Source: Sitta carolinensis (lineage: Eukaryota; Chordata; Aves; Passeriformes; Sittidae). Taken from it: a stretch of DNA of 64,000 nt. The position numbers and the translations under genes are program-made. The stretch spans positions 9,299,501 to 9,363,500 of the forward strand of contig CM063298.1 of the NCBI GenBank assembly GCA_032173965.1. The letters run 5' to 3'. The notes below the pieces were generated by a model that saw only the letters and a program-made list of their open reading frames with translations, searched no databases and had not been told where the DNA came from. Below, in pieces: positions 1 to 17,167 of the stretch. The stretch's first letter is position 1; each line of letters opens with the position of its first letter.

Positions 1-526
1 GACTCTGCAGGGATCCAGGGGCAGCCACAGCTGCTCTGGGCACCCTGTGCCAGTGACTGAGCACCCTCCCAGGGAAGAATTTTTTCCCAATATCCCATCT
101 AAACCTGCTCCTTTCAGTTGGAAGCCATTCTCCCTTGATCTGTCACTATTGTATTTTGTGTTGAAAATGTGGCCAGCCATGGTTATTCCAGCTGACACGT
201 GTTGGTTCATTTGGTGCTGTAATTTCTGATGCAGTCTGTGGAATACATTGCTTATCTTCTAGAAGACAACTTAATATTTTCTGTTAGTTGTGTTTTTGGG
301 ACTATGCAGGTGTGTTGTTAATTAGGTTTTTTTCCTTTTGGCTGGGAGGGAATGCCCCTGATCAGCCAACATACCCAAGGAGCAACCCTCCTCTTTGTAA
401 ATCAGAGTTCTAATTTACCTTTGTGGAGGTACATAGGAAGTTTCTTTCTTGGCTTCTGATTAAAAATAGTATATATGTATATGCCAAGAAATGTATTTAC
501 CTTGGTGAATCATTTTCTTTCCTCAG
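1..526 (+). other. TBCD intron, 3' part
   Basis: This is intronic sequence leading into the first exon of the window. It ends in a good pyrimidine tract and CAG acceptor (about 510-526). I see no coding similarity, repeat or other feature in the remainder. Confidence 0.8.
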
Positions 527-604
527 GGTGTCTGTGCCTCTCCTGACAATGCTGGACCAGATGCTGGCAAATGGCTGTTTTGATATCTTCACTGAGCAGG
601 AGAA
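527..604 (+). CDS. TBCD: TBCD coding exon (fifth from the end)
   Basis: The exon starts after TTTCCTCAG. Its first base completes a codon begun in an upstream exon outside the window. It encodes VSVPLLTMLDQMLANGCF followed by DIFTEQE and ends with two bases of an asparagine codon before GTAAGT. The block matches the late C-terminal region of vertebrate TBCD almost residue for residue. The split codon (AA plus C) is completed correctly by the next exon at 5835, which confirms both borders. The apparent lysine of an unspliced reading (EQEK) is an artefact of reading through the donor. Confidence 0.95.
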
Positions 605-3600
605 GTAAGTTGCTGGAAGTCTCTGTGGTTTATTTCCCTCTGTGCAGCAGGGCTCCTCAGTCTTGCCCTGGCTGCCACTGGGTGTTGCTCTGGGTGCTCA
701 GGGAGTCTCTATTGCAATGCTTTAACTTCCCTGCAGTTAAAGGGACAAACAGCCTTGAGAGGGTCTTGATAAAATCCTCTGCTCTCGTGTCCCTGTAGAA
801 GTTTGTTACTTGTTCATTGTTTGACAGCCAGGACATTAATCAAATGCAATTTGCACGTCTCACCTGGCATTCTTGGAGCAGTATCAGATCCATTCTTCTG
901 TTTTCCAGCCTCCTAAATCCCTGCTGCTTGGAGCACATTCCCTGCTGAACTGGGAGCCTTGAGCAGTGTCCCTGTGTGCTGCTGCAGAGTCCTCTGTGCC
1001 TACAAGCTGTGGCTCCCCCAGTCCCACTGCTTTGGTTAAAGTGAATATCACCAAAGATGTTAATTAAGATTCTAATAAGAATTAAAAAAAAAAGGCATGC
1101 CCCAGCTCTTCCACCCTGGTCTTGTGGCAAGTGTTCAGTTTAGGAACAGAGAAGTGTGTGTGAGATATTCCAGTGTGAAATCATGGGGTTCTGCAGATGT
1201 TTCAGAAAAGGATGATTTTAATTTCAGGAATATTAGAATCCATTCCCCAAGCTCTGCCAGGCAGCATCCTGGCACATCTGCAGGTATTTACAGAATTGTG
1301 CAATGGAGATCCTGCAAGCACAGATACTGGCCCGGGAACTTGTTGATTCAAGAATTGCTCACAGCAGATAAATCTGAAAAAGCTTCATCATTCTGGAAGT
1401 TTTGATTGAGCCCACTCTTGTCTTGAAGTGTGGTTTTAGATAATATTTCTTAAATTGCATTTGGCAGTCCCTGTTGAATGGGAATTTAAAGTGAGTCACA
1501 GGCAGATGGAGTGAATATTACTTGTTCAGTTTGGTGCTCGTGCCAGTGATCTGGGGCTTCCACACAATTCCCAGTCATCCCTGCTGGGGAAGGTGAGAGA
1601 TTATGGGTGGAAATTCCAGTCAAAGTCTTGTCTCCAGGTCACTGAACAGAAACCAAGTGGTAGCAGCAATGCCTTTGCTGTGTGAGTGACTCAGACTCAA
1701 CCCTGTGGTGCCATTGTGATGCTTTGTGTAAAAGACCTGAAATAAAATCCAGGGCTATTATGGGAGGAAAGAATTTGAAGCTGATCCAGATGTATTTGCC
1801 TCCAGTTTGATGATGAAACCAAAAAGGAAAATTAATAATGAAGCAGCCAAGTGGATGATGCTCATGTCAAGGGAGTGAAATGCTGCCCTGGAGTGCAGGG
1901 CAGTGCAGTGTTGGAAGACACTCCCCAGAGCAGTGGGGAGTTGGAAGACAGTTAAAACAAGGAGAGTTTAGTTCCTGCCTGTGTCAGATTTTGGGAATGT
2001 AGGTGTCTTCTGGTGCAGAGCTGGCCATGGTGAGTTCCTGTGGGTACTTCCCAGGGGGCCAGGTGAACACCCAGGGCTCTGCCACGCTCTGTGTGTGGGT
2101 CACCACACCGTGGGGTGCCCAAAATGCCATTTCATGCAATGTTTGCATTTTGTTACTCTGGTGAGTCCCTTGGCTGCAGTTAGGGATGGATCCACTGATC
2201 CACTGTTGGATGCCACCTACTCCTTTCTGAGCTGAAAAGTCTGCCTTTGAGTCTGGTCTCTGGAATGGAACCATTTACTCCCTCTCCAGAGCAGCCTCCA
2301 TGAAACTGTGTGAGAACATCACAGGGTGGGAAAAGGGAGGCACTGCTTGGTGGCACAGAAAGGCCACGTGTGCCTGCAGTGTCAGGTGGTTTTGTGTGGC
2401 TGAAAAGCTGAGGTACATCAGATACATGCTGGTATTTTTTCCTTGGAATGTTCAGCTCCCATTCCATTTCCTTCCCTCATTATTTTTTTGCCATGTTGGG
2501 CTGAATGGAGTTTCAGCAAGGGAATTGGCATGTAGGATGTCTGGCATCAGGATTATACCTAAACCAGCAGCCAAACAGGCAACATTGCATTGTAAAAAAG
2601 TGTTAGCAAATGCATTTTGAAGTCTGAAATGGAAACTGTGTGCTCTCCCACACATTTGTTTTCTAATAAAACATCTACAGTCCAGAGTGGGTAATATCCA
2701 ACAGTGCTTAATTTAACCAGGATTAGGAGCAGGAGCAGTCTGACCCTCGTGAGTGCTCCAGTTAAAACCAGTTGCCACAGGGTGTCACTCCTGCCTTGCA
2801 CAGGTGGAACCCGCCAGGCGTTTTCCTGCCTTTTCACACCCTCCAGGCTCCTACAGTTTAGAATAGAAAGCTCAACATTTCTGGTGTGGTTCTGCAGCTG
2901 AATCTCAGTGTTTGGGAACTCGGAGTGGTTGGTGTGTGCAAAAGGACAAGAGAGCCCTGGGTTCTGCTCCACTGCCGTGGTTTGGATGCTCGTGCTCAGG
3001 GGAGGTGGATTTACCCTGTGTGGGAGTGGATCCCCAGCAGGGATGGGGACTGTGGGGTGAATACCTGTCCTGTGGGGTTGGAAAGGAATCACTTCAGTGT
3101 CACCAGGCTCATCAAAAGGCTTTCAGGACTGGCTCCTCTGTTGTGCTTGGCTTAGGGAAAAGAGGAGATGTTAGGCATATTCCAGGCTGTTATTTCCTCC
3201 CTGTCCTAAGGTGACAGAAACCTGCTTGTCCAGCACAGGAGGTTCCCCTCCCTGGTGCTGGCAGGGATGGTTTGTGTCACTGCCCTGGGAATGGCACTGC
3301 AGAGCTGCTCTGGGGGAGAAGAGCCCTTCCCCCTCAGCTTGAGGGGTTTCCTCAGTCTCACAAGTAGGGAGTTTTCACAGCCTCAGTCTCTCATTGTGCC
3401 CAAATAGGAAGGGAAGGGAGGGAAGAGGGTTTGTCCTGGCAGCAGGGCTGGGCTGAAGTGCTGGTGATGCTGCAGCAGCCACCAAACAGGGCAGCAGAGC
3501 CCTCAGCTCTGTGGGCACACAGCCCAAAGGCTCCTGATTCCCTGGCAGAGCAGAGTTTGTGGAGCTGCTCTCGTGGCAGTGCAGGCAGTGGCTGTGGGCT

Positions 3601-5834
3601 GGGGGCAGCAGGCACAGCTCAGAGCAGAGCTCTCAGGAATTCCCAGCACAGACTGGGCTGCTGGGAGCTCTCAGTGGCTGCTCTTGAGGCACAGAGGTAC
3701 CTGGCAGCTCCCTGCTGCTGGTGGGACCCTGGAGGACAGGGAGGACAGGGGAGAGTGAACCGAGGCCCTGGCAGAGCTGGCACTGGAGTGTGCCCAGGGC
3801 CCTGTGCATTGCTGGCTCCTTGGAAGTGTGGTAAGCTGGGTCTACTGCTCAGTGCCATGTAAACAGAGCAGCCTTGGAATGACAGTTCAGGATCTAGTGC
3901 CCTCTGGGGTGGTAAGTGGCATTTCTCTCTCTTACATGTTTACAGAGCCAGCAGAAGCAGCTGTGTATTCTCTCTGGTTTTTTCTGGTGATCCCACAGTG
4001 CTTTAAGAGTGTCCCCGTTGATCTCCAGCTGATGATTTCCATGTATCCATGCTCCCCTGGATTGTTGTTTTAAGCAGTTTTACTGCTCTTGCAGTGGCTG
4101 GTGGCAGTGGCTGGTGGCAGTGGCACTGCTGGGAGCTCACCTGGAGGAGGGCACTGCCCCCTGGCAGTGCCACGTGTGCCCAGCCCCCTGAATGCACAGA
4201 GAACTTCACCCTGAGCCCTTTTCCCCACTGCTGATGCTGTTCCTGCTGGCACAGTGCCCACACAGGAGAAGGAATTTTCTCAATTTCCTTTACAGAGGCC
4301 AAGCTATTTGAGATCACACATAGGTTAGCTTTGGTTATTGCAAATGTAGAATTGGCAACCAACAGAAAGGAAAGTGCATCTGTTTTAAACACAAAATGCT
4401 GCTCATGAGGTTCCATGTTTTAAATTTATTCCAGATGCTCTTATTCCAGTTGGTCTCTTTGTTGCTCCCCTTCTCAGTGATGTCCCAGTTTAACTCTCAC
4501 CTAATTCACTGCATTGCCTGGCCTGTGCTGAGAGCCAGCCAGGCACTGCAGGATTGTTATTAGCTGTCTGCACAGGTCTGTGTGTAACTGGGGTGGGAGA
4601 AGGAGAAATTCCACCCAGGTAAGACAAGACATACCTCAGCATTCAGAGAGCTCTTCCCTCACCCACCCAGACAGATCCATGCCCACAGACACACAGACTC
4701 ATTTGTCTGCTGTTCCCACCATGTGTAGAATTCTTTACCCCAGTTTACCATGGTTGGTTCAGTTTTTTTAAACAGGTCACTATTTGCCAGTGACTTTTTA
4801 AAAAGTCATTCAAAACCACTAACTCTTGTCTGGAAAACTCTCCAGAACAAAGCACATTACCTTAACAAAACATCTTGGCACTCCTATAAACATCTTATTT
4901 TTAATGTTCTGCCCTTCAACAGATGACGGTACCCAGCTTTCTTCAGTGGGTTTTTATCCACAGCTTGGAATTGTGGTAGCAGAAAATGAATGTTACTATT
5001 TTTGCTTTCTGCTTTCCATACACAATGCAGCGAGGTTTCCAAAATACACAGCCTGGAAGTTACTGTGCTCACTAGACAAATATGAAATCGTTTCTTTTGC
5101 ATCTATGGCACTTCAGCCTTGAGTGTGGCAAGTAAAAGATTAAATAATTTGAACAGAAATAAAAGCATTAGTCCCTCTTTCCTTCTCTTTAATAGATCCT
5201 TGGAATAACTAACAGTACTTGTGTTTGTATGAGTGTCTGGAAAAGAGCTGTGAGAGTCATGTTTCCCAGACTGTGTGGGAAAAGAAAAGAATTTGCTAAA
5301 TATATTTAAAGATGGCTTCATGGCCTGTACACGTAATAGAAGGGAGCCCTGTGTTTAATTACGTTGTCTGGAATCACTGAAGGAATTTGGGCTGTGAAAT
5401 GGTGGAGCAGTTAAGAACAACATTCACCCCTTTTATGTAAAGTTTGGTTGGAGACCTCAGGGAATGACCATGGTGATACACAGAGTAAGTAACTGTTATT
5501 TGCCTATAGGATAATGTAATTCCTGACATAGTATTCCTGATCATTCCACACTGTTTCAACACAAGCCATGGCAAGCCAGTTATCCTGCATGGACTGAACT
5601 TGTTTGGCTAAAAGGGGTTCACTCCTCTGGTAATAGCAATGTAAATAATTAATAACAATTTCTTCCCTCTCATGTAAAAAGGCCCAGGAAGGTGGTGGCT
5701 GGGGGCAGCACAAATCACCCTGCAGTGTGCCTTGCCTTGCCTTGGAATGTTAGTTTGGCATCCTGACCATCATGAAATGTCTTGGAAATTCTGCTGAAAT
5801 CCACTGCTCATCTTTGTTTCTGTCCCCTTTTCAG
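605..5834 (+). other. TBCD intron of 5.2 kb
   Basis: This intron is GC-richer than the right half of the window and has no recognised coding block. It holds a 13-bp tandem repeat at 4091-4124, an 18-bp perfect palindrome at 4791-4808, and a GC-rich stretch around 3,430-3,870 in which several frames stay open on composition alone. I found no intact mobile element. Confidence 0.75.
4091..4124. repeat. Short tandem repeat, 13-bp unit
   Basis: About 2.6 copies of a GCAGTGGCTGGTG unit lie head to tail inside a TBCD intron. Copies are identical, which suggests a recent slippage product. No function is implied. Confidence 0.85.
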
Positions 5835-5924
5835 CCATCCCTTCCCAGTGAAGTTGTTCACCCTCTGCAAGGAGGAGATCAGAAGGTCCAAGGACATCCG
5901 GAAGCTTCGCTCCAGCATTGGAGT
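5835..5924 (+). CDS. TBCD: TBCD coding exon (fourth from the end)
   Basis: The exon lies between a TTTTCAG acceptor and a GTGAGT donor. Completed by AA from the previous exon, the first codon is asparagine. The exon then reads HPFPVKLFTLCKEEIRRSKD and IRKLRSSIG, and ends with GT of a valine codon. The charged cysteine-containing block (LCKEEI...SKDI) is a strong match to TBCD. Two overlapping donors are possible at GTGTGAGT; the downstream one keeps the frame into the next exon (GT plus A gives Val). Confidence 0.95.
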
Positions 5925-6271
5925 GTGAGTGAATGAACTCAGCCTCCCCTCCTGGAAAGGGAGATTGCCAGGTCTAACAGGTCTGGTTCAGGTGGAATCT
6001 AAATGGAAATTGCACACAGATCCATGTCATTGGAGGTTGTGAGAGGCTCAGTTCTGGATGGTTGAAGTGAAGCATATGATCTGAGAAAGCTGAACAAGTT
6101 TGAAAACTTTTATAGCCCTGAAGATGCTTAAAGGGAATCATTTGCTTTTTCTTTGTAGAGAGCACAGCTTCCCTGCCCTGCCTTTTTCCCAATGTCCATC
6201 TTCATCCTAGGCCTCAAAACATACTGGTGCAGTTATAACACAAGATCTGATTTTTTTCTAATATTTTCTAG
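5925..6271 (+). other. TBCD intron, 347 bp
   Basis: This is a short intron between two well-supported exons. It ends in a T-rich tract and TAG acceptor. Nothing else is seen in it. Confidence 0.85.
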
Positions 6272-6359
6272 ATTTTGTGGCCTGATTCAATTTCAAGGAG
6301 ACATGAGAGAGAAAGTTTTCTTCCAGTTGTTTCTCCTCCTTTGCCATCCCTTTCCTATA
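6272..6359 (+). CDS. TBCD: TBCD coding exon (third from the end)
   Basis: The acceptor is TTTTCTAG and the donor GTAAGT. The first base completes a valine codon. The exon encodes FCGLIQFQGDMREKVFFQLF followed by LLLCHPFPI and ends on a codon boundary. The hydrophobic run LFLLLCHPFP is a hallmark of the TBCD C-terminus, most likely a buried alpha-helix of the helical-repeat fold. It joins in phase 0 to the exon at 8203, giving HPFP-II-RK at the junction, close to the HPFPVIRK of mammals. Confidence 0.95.
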
Positions 6360-11677
<5,318 letters not shown>

Positions 11678-12812
11678 GGATGTTCCCAGCCAGCTGCAGA
11701 ACACGGGGGATGGCTGGAGCTGCTGCCTGGGGCCCTCCCAGCCTCATTCCAGAGAGCATTCCAGGCTGGCAGCGCCACATTCCAGACACAGATGTGCAGC
11801 CACTGCTCCTCTGCCCTTCCTGGGGAAAGGGAAAAGACAGGAACTTCTCAATTTCAGCAGCATGATGATGACATGAGGTGGTGTGCAGACCACAGGATTG
11901 CAGCCTCCTGTGGATGAATAGCACCCAAAATCATAAAGTGTATATATATAAATATATGTGTATATGTAATGCATATTTTTAGATAGTTTGGACATGCCCA
12001 CCCAGCTCAGTATTTCAGAACTTTCTCCTTTGGTAGGGGTGCTAGAAGAGGTTTTAGTGTTTTAAAGGATATGTGTTACTGTGTATATATAAATATTTAT
12101 CTTTCTTTAAAGGCTCATACTTAAGACACTAGGAATACCCTTCAAAGGCCTCCTGCTGCCTCTCAGCAGTTGCTTCACTCCTTTTCCAGTTTTTACCATC
12201 TGCTTTTAGTACAATTCTAAGAAACCTCAGCTAACATTTTAATGATTCTGGAAAACAAGAGTCTGAACCTCCTGCCCAGACAAGGAGTTGTTTTTAGAAC
12301 AAAAACTGACCTGAGTGTTGCTTTTAAAGGTTTTATAATCAAGTAGTAGAAAGGTTATGCTCAGAATCAGAGATCTTACAAGATGAACTCTCTGATCTCA
12401 AAAATCTCCTTATTTTAATCCTTAATTATTGAAGGCTGAGAGGAGACTGATACTTTAGGAGAAAACTGTCTCTAGGATAAACAAAAAAATAAAACCCACA
12501 CCTCCAGGTATCTCTGATGGAGCTGGTACAGGTGGGATCTGGATGTTTTGTGCTCAGTTTGGGACTTTCCCTCTTGCTCCCTGAACACAGGCAAACAGTC
12601 AGGGTCACTTGCAGCAGGGAGCTGAGCCTGCAGCCCAGGTGCCCCTGAAGAGGAGGGGCTGTCCCAGCTGTCCCTGTGCCCCCAGTGCTGCCCCAGCAGT
12701 GCCCAGCACAAGTGCCAGAGGTCAGAGAGGAGCCAAGCATGGCAGGATAAAAAGGTGGATGAAATTGGCTTCAGCTGAAAGCAACACTTTCCACTCCTTT
12801 AAATTTTGTACA

Positions 12813-12818
12813 AATAAA
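12813..12818 (+). terminator. Candidate TBCD poly(A) signal AATAAA
   Basis: A canonical hexamer lies 1.14 kb after the TBCD stop and is followed within 40 bases by a G/T-rich stretch (CCTGGTGTTTAAAGG). A second AATAAA at 12,488 is an alternative. The choice is inference. Confidence 0.4.
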
Positions 12819-13332
12819 ACTTGCTGGAGGGTAGTTCAAACCCTGGTGTTTAAAGGAGCAAATCTTACAGCTTTGCGTTTCCTTTTCTGTTCAGGTTCGT
12901 TAATTTAATTCCATGGCTGGGACAGGCCAGGACAGCTCTGGCACGGGACAGAAATGCCTGCTGCCTGTGACCTGTGCTTTTCCTTTCTCTCTGGCAGAGT
13001 TCAGCATGAGGAAGGGCAGGCCCTGGCTGTCCTGGAGCTGCCAGGATGGAGAGGCTGAGCCGTGGCCGGGCACGACTGCAGCAGAGCTGAGGGCTGCACT
13101 GCTGGCCAGCAGAGGCAGGGCCTGCCTCAAAGCACACACGTGCCACAGGAAGACAACCAAAATTCCTTCTTTTCAAGTTTTTAATGTTCTGTCTGGCAGG
13201 TTCTTGTCATGCTCTGTCACACTGACCTGCCTGGTTTGGTGTCAGTGGTTTGTACTTCCCTGAGTGAATGGAGCCTGTGCTTGTACACACACCAAGAATT
13301 AAACCTGGCCTGCTGCACTGGTCTCTTCAAGG

Positions 13333-13338
13333 TTTATT
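13333..13338 (-). terminator. Candidate B3GNTL1 poly(A) signal AATAAA (minus strand)
   Basis: TTTATT on the plus strand reads AATAAA for the minus-strand gene, 1.27 kb after its stop. If used, the two transcripts would end about 0.5 kb apart without overlapping. Other weaker hexamers exist, so this is tentative. Confidence 0.35.
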
Positions 13339-14605
13339 TTTCAGAGGTGAGAATGGCAACACTGGGTGATGCTGAAATCATCCCAAGCATCTCTGTGGAA
13401 AAGTCTGTCATTCCTATGTCACAGTCAAACAAAAACCCCCAGGTTTCACTTCAGCTGAGGTCAAAGCCTCTCATAACAGCTCTTTATGTAACTAATTCAG
13501 ACAGATTGTTTTTGTGGTAAACTCAGTTTTGAAGAAGGTGAGTCACTTCTTCAAGCAGCTGCCAGGAATCCAGCTCATTTCTTACCCCCTACAAAATGAA
13601 ATAGCTCTGAAATTGATCTTTAGTGAGATTAATGTGATGGGGAGGTCAAATGCACAGGCCACATCATATCGTAATTACACTGTTATTTTATGGCTGTAAT
13701 TAAATCCCACTATGCCAACACTTGAACAGTGGCTGTGTGTGTATATAGACATCTCTTCAAATTTGAAAGGAAGGAAACATTCAGGCAGAGAAGCTAAAAC
13801 CAAGCCAGTTTCTCTATGAAGTAAATGCTGCAAACTGCAGGTGTTCCCTTCCAGCACTTCAACCTGCCTGGCTCAGATTCTGTTTGGTTTTGAAGAAAGT
13901 CACTACAAGTGAAATTATTCAATACTTCTCAAGGATTCTTGCAAGCTGGCCTGGCAGCTGGAATTAGTGGAGCTCAGGCTTCTTCACTGACTGTTGATCT
14001 GAACTCCCACTGAGCAGAGCTGATACTGGCCAGGAAACACTCCTTCACCCACAGCCCTTGTGCTGCTACACTGCCACTCAAAGGGAACTTTCTGGAACAT
14101 TCTTGAGAGATTTTGGTGGTAAAGTTACACCTGTAGGTCCCTGCTGCAAGAGCAGCACAAGCTGTGCTGGCCCAGCTGAGGCTTGCAGTGGGAATGCTGA
14201 GGAGCTGCACGTGGGCTCACCTGGCTGCCAGCCCTGCCCTCTGCAGAGCCCTGGGGAACCCCAGCAGCTCTGGAACAGGGAATGTGCTGGGAGCAGGGAA
14301 GCTGAGTGTGTGATACAACACCTGCCCTGCAGTGCTTCAGGCTGTGCTGAGGCTGCCCTGGGGTAACAGTGCTCTGGTAACCCAAGGTGTGTCAATTAGA
14401 AACACAATTCACCAGGCAGCAATAAAACTGAGCACACACAGCATCACCCTGGTGTAGCTGACCTCCCTTACAAAGGGGTTGCACAGCCCAAAGATTAAAT
14501 TGACAAAGCACAAGTGACTAAAAAGTGCTAACCCCCTGAAGAACTTGGTCTTTCTGCTCCCAGGTACAGAGAGCAGCACCCTTGGGTAGCACTGCTCACC
14601 TTGGT

Positions 14606-14686
14606 TTAGTTAAAGTGATAATAATCCATCCCTTCCTTCAGGTTCAGCATGTCCAGGTTTGTTTCAAAGGCTCCACCTGTCAAGTC
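14606..14686 (-). CDS. B3GNTL1: B3GNTL1 terminal coding exon with stop
   Basis: Read on the minus strand after a CCCTCGTAG acceptor, the exon gives DLTGGAFETNLDMLNLKEGM then DYYHFN and TAA. The DLTGGAFE..L..L.L.EG.D pattern is the recognisable B3GNTL1 C-terminus. It enters in phase 0 directly after VICVKL of the previous exon, and the spliced join VKLDLTGGAF matches the family. The length of 26 residues agrees with the mammalian last exon. Confidence 0.95.
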   Translation of the reverse strand, partial: DLTGGAFETNLDMLNLKEGMDYYHFN

Positions 14687-17092
14687 CTACGAGGGAAGAA
14701 CAGGAAAATGAGATCAAACTCATTTCAGGTTGTAACAGGTTTGGGTTACTGATTCTTTAGGCCACAGAAGAAAGTCCCATTTGCAGAACTAAGCAAATAA
14801 ACCAAGGATCGGGAAAGTTTCTCTTCAGAAATTCAGGGGATGATGAAAAGTTAGTGCTCAATAATGTGGAGGGGATATCAGCCAACTCCTCAGCTCTGCT
14901 CTTGTGTTTGCTACCTCAGACATGGGCTGACAAGGAACCAAGGGAGTGAGATGGGCAGAACAAGTGGATTGGGTGGCTTTTGAGCACTGCTGAAGTTGTC
15001 TGATAAAACAAGCCCTTCATCAAGCAGATGAAATTCTCTGCAGAGTTAAAGGCATTCCCTTTTGAGCCCCAGTCAAGTTATCAGGACAGGAACTGGGTAT
15101 TTCTGGTCCATGAGCAACCTCAGTGATGTCATTAAGAAAACAGGGCAACTTCAGCATTCCTGAGCACTGGAGTCTTGCTGAAATCCTTAATTACTGATCT
15201 GAAGGAATGTCACAAAAAAAACCCCAAAAAATGAACACTGACACCACCACAGGTGGGGGATAAAGCAGTTGCTTGTGTTTGTGTGGTTGGCCCAGAAAAG
15301 CAAGGGTGAAGTTTTAACTGTGAATGTTTAGGATGGGAAGTTACAGAAATGGAGTCCCACTGAAACTGAAAGAGAAGGAGTTGGAAAAAATAACCTGCTT
15401 TTAGAGGGGTTAAAAAAATTCATAAGAGACCAGATGCTAAATTAAGTGGGAGACTTAAAGACAAACTTTCATTCCCAGAGCACAGGAGAAAGCAGACAGG
15501 GCTGTACAATAAGAGATGTAACCCCAAATTTTCTGAAAACTTTATACAATCAAACCAGTTTAATTGCTGTGACAGAAAAATAAAAAATCCCTTTCATTTC
15601 CAGCCCTTGGAATCCAAGCCAGGGCACAATGCAGCATTTTCTAAGCATTTTGCTTTCACCTCCAAGCAGAGCAAACAGGGAGCACAAACCCTTGGGTGAA
15701 GTGGCCCTGCAGGGCCAAGCTGCTCTGTCCAGCTGAAGCCACACTTGCATTCTCTTCAGCAAAAGTTCACACAGAGCAGAATTCCAGCTCATGCTGTCTG
15801 TGAAGCCATTCTAAAATGCAAACAGCAAAGATCAGAGGATGCTTGCTTCTTCCAGAAGGATTTGCTCTGGTACCAAAGCCAGGGCAGTGCTCACAAGGGA
15901 GGAACTGCCTGAAAAAATAAATGAGCCAAGTACATGGCCAACAGAGTCACTTGTTGTAAACAACCCACTTAATAAACACATCTAATCTCCAAAATCACCC
16001 TCTTAGAGCTGCATAGAAACATGCAGGTTTTGTCTGTATCAAAAGGAAAAATAATCCCCTGCCATGAACAGCAAAATAAAAGCCAATAAAGCCCCTTAAA
16101 GTACACTTCCTTCTTCAGAAAATGGTGATGAACTTAGGCTGGTAAAGAATAAGCAAGCAGAAAATGCTCAGTGGCCATGAGGGGGAAAATAGACTGAAAT
16201 CCCAACTGAAGTCAGAGACCAGAGTTTGCAGACTAGATGTTGTATAATAGTCTCATTGTAAGGGCTTCACAGATTAAATGTGCTTTAGAACAGGTTGCAC
16301 AGATGTTTTGTCTGGGGACTTCCACCCACTGTTATATGCAGTATGAAAAATTAAATCAGTTGTAATAGTACTTGCTGATGCAGGAGTTTATCAACCAACA
16401 GTCCATGATAATGCCCCAAGGCACTCTCAGTCTGGCTTTACAACCCAGAATTAGGAGCTCAGAGTTGATCAGGGGCTTGGGAGTGCCAAGGTAAAAGCAG
16501 GCTGTACCAGAGGAGCAGATTCAGCTGACCCATCTCTGAAGAGATCCAGCACAGTGTTGGAATGTCAGTGTTGTGTGGAGCTGCAGGTTTTAGTTGCTCT
16601 CAGGGGGATTTATTGGTGTTCACCACTGCAATGTATTTGTTATTTCAAAGCTTCTGTGTTATAACAGCAGGAGAACTGCTGGTTATCATCTTCTAATTAT
16701 ATTATCAAGGCAATTAAACCAGTCGAAATAAGCTACTACAGTTAGATAACAGAAGATGCTTCAAACAAAATGGCTTTTGAGATCTGATTTTAAATTATTT
16801 TGCCAAAATACTTGGCCCAAAGGAAGCTAAGTGCATGTGCTCAATGGGATGTATTTGATATATATCAGGAAGTACAACAGATCCCCCTCTTTCACAGAAG
16901 CTGTCCCTTTTCTTAGTTTTACCCAGTACTGCTGATTTAAATCCCCAAATACCCTGCAGAATCAGTTTGACAAAAAAAGCCATTTGACTGTGCAGCAAAA
17001 GCTTCTGGGAAAAGCCACTCACAGTAAATAGGAACTCATTTTGCTAAGGAGCAAATGCTGCTCCTGCAGCTGAAGGCAGAGGAGGAACTCAC
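14687..17092 (-). other. Last B3GNTL1 intron, 2.4 kb
   Basis: This is moderately AT-rich intronic sequence. I see no repeat element or coding block. Open frames in it (for example 15,550-15,792 and 16,795-17,022 on the minus strand) are short and unsupported. Confidence 0.75.
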
Positions 17093-17167
17093 CAGCTTCA
17101 CACAGATCACGAAGGGAGGAGCTGCATCCCTGAAGTGGCACACAGGGATTTTTGGTTTTGGCTTCTC
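17093..17167 (-). CDS. B3GNTL1: B3GNTL1 coding exon (second from the end)
   Basis: On the minus strand, CTTCCTGCAG precedes 25 codons: [20 protein letters not shown] then ICVKL, ending before GTGAGT. The exon starts and ends in phase 0. The PKP+[16 protein letters not shown] pattern is distinctive for this family. The segment lies well after the catalytic region and probably forms a beta-rich C-terminal appendix, but that is inference. Confidence 0.95.

Larger units (their letters stand above)
11678..14605. other. Convergent 3' ends: TBCD 3' UTR, spacer, B3GNTL1 3' UTR
   Basis: This holds the two untranslated regions and the short spacer between tail-to-tail genes. Plus-strand AATAAA occurs at 12,488-12,493 and 12,813-12,818. 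A minus-strand AATAAA (TTTATT on the plus strand) occurs at 13,333-13,338. AT-rich patches are seen around 11,938-11,990 and 12,076-12,110. Several 80-115 residue open frames (for example 12,609-12,908 and 12,913-13,263) have no homology I recognise and lie where 3' UTR is expected. Confidence 0.6.

Noticed and set aside
2559..3092. The longest open frame in the window, 177 codons, minus strand, inside a TBCD intron.
   Set aside because: No recognisable family, no conserved motif, GC-rich region where chance frames are long, and it lies antisense in an intron.
3431..3862. 143-codon plus-strand frame in a TBCD intron.
   Set aside because: Composition-driven (Gly, Ala, Trp, Leu rich from GC-rich sequence), overlapped by similar frames on the other strand, no homology.
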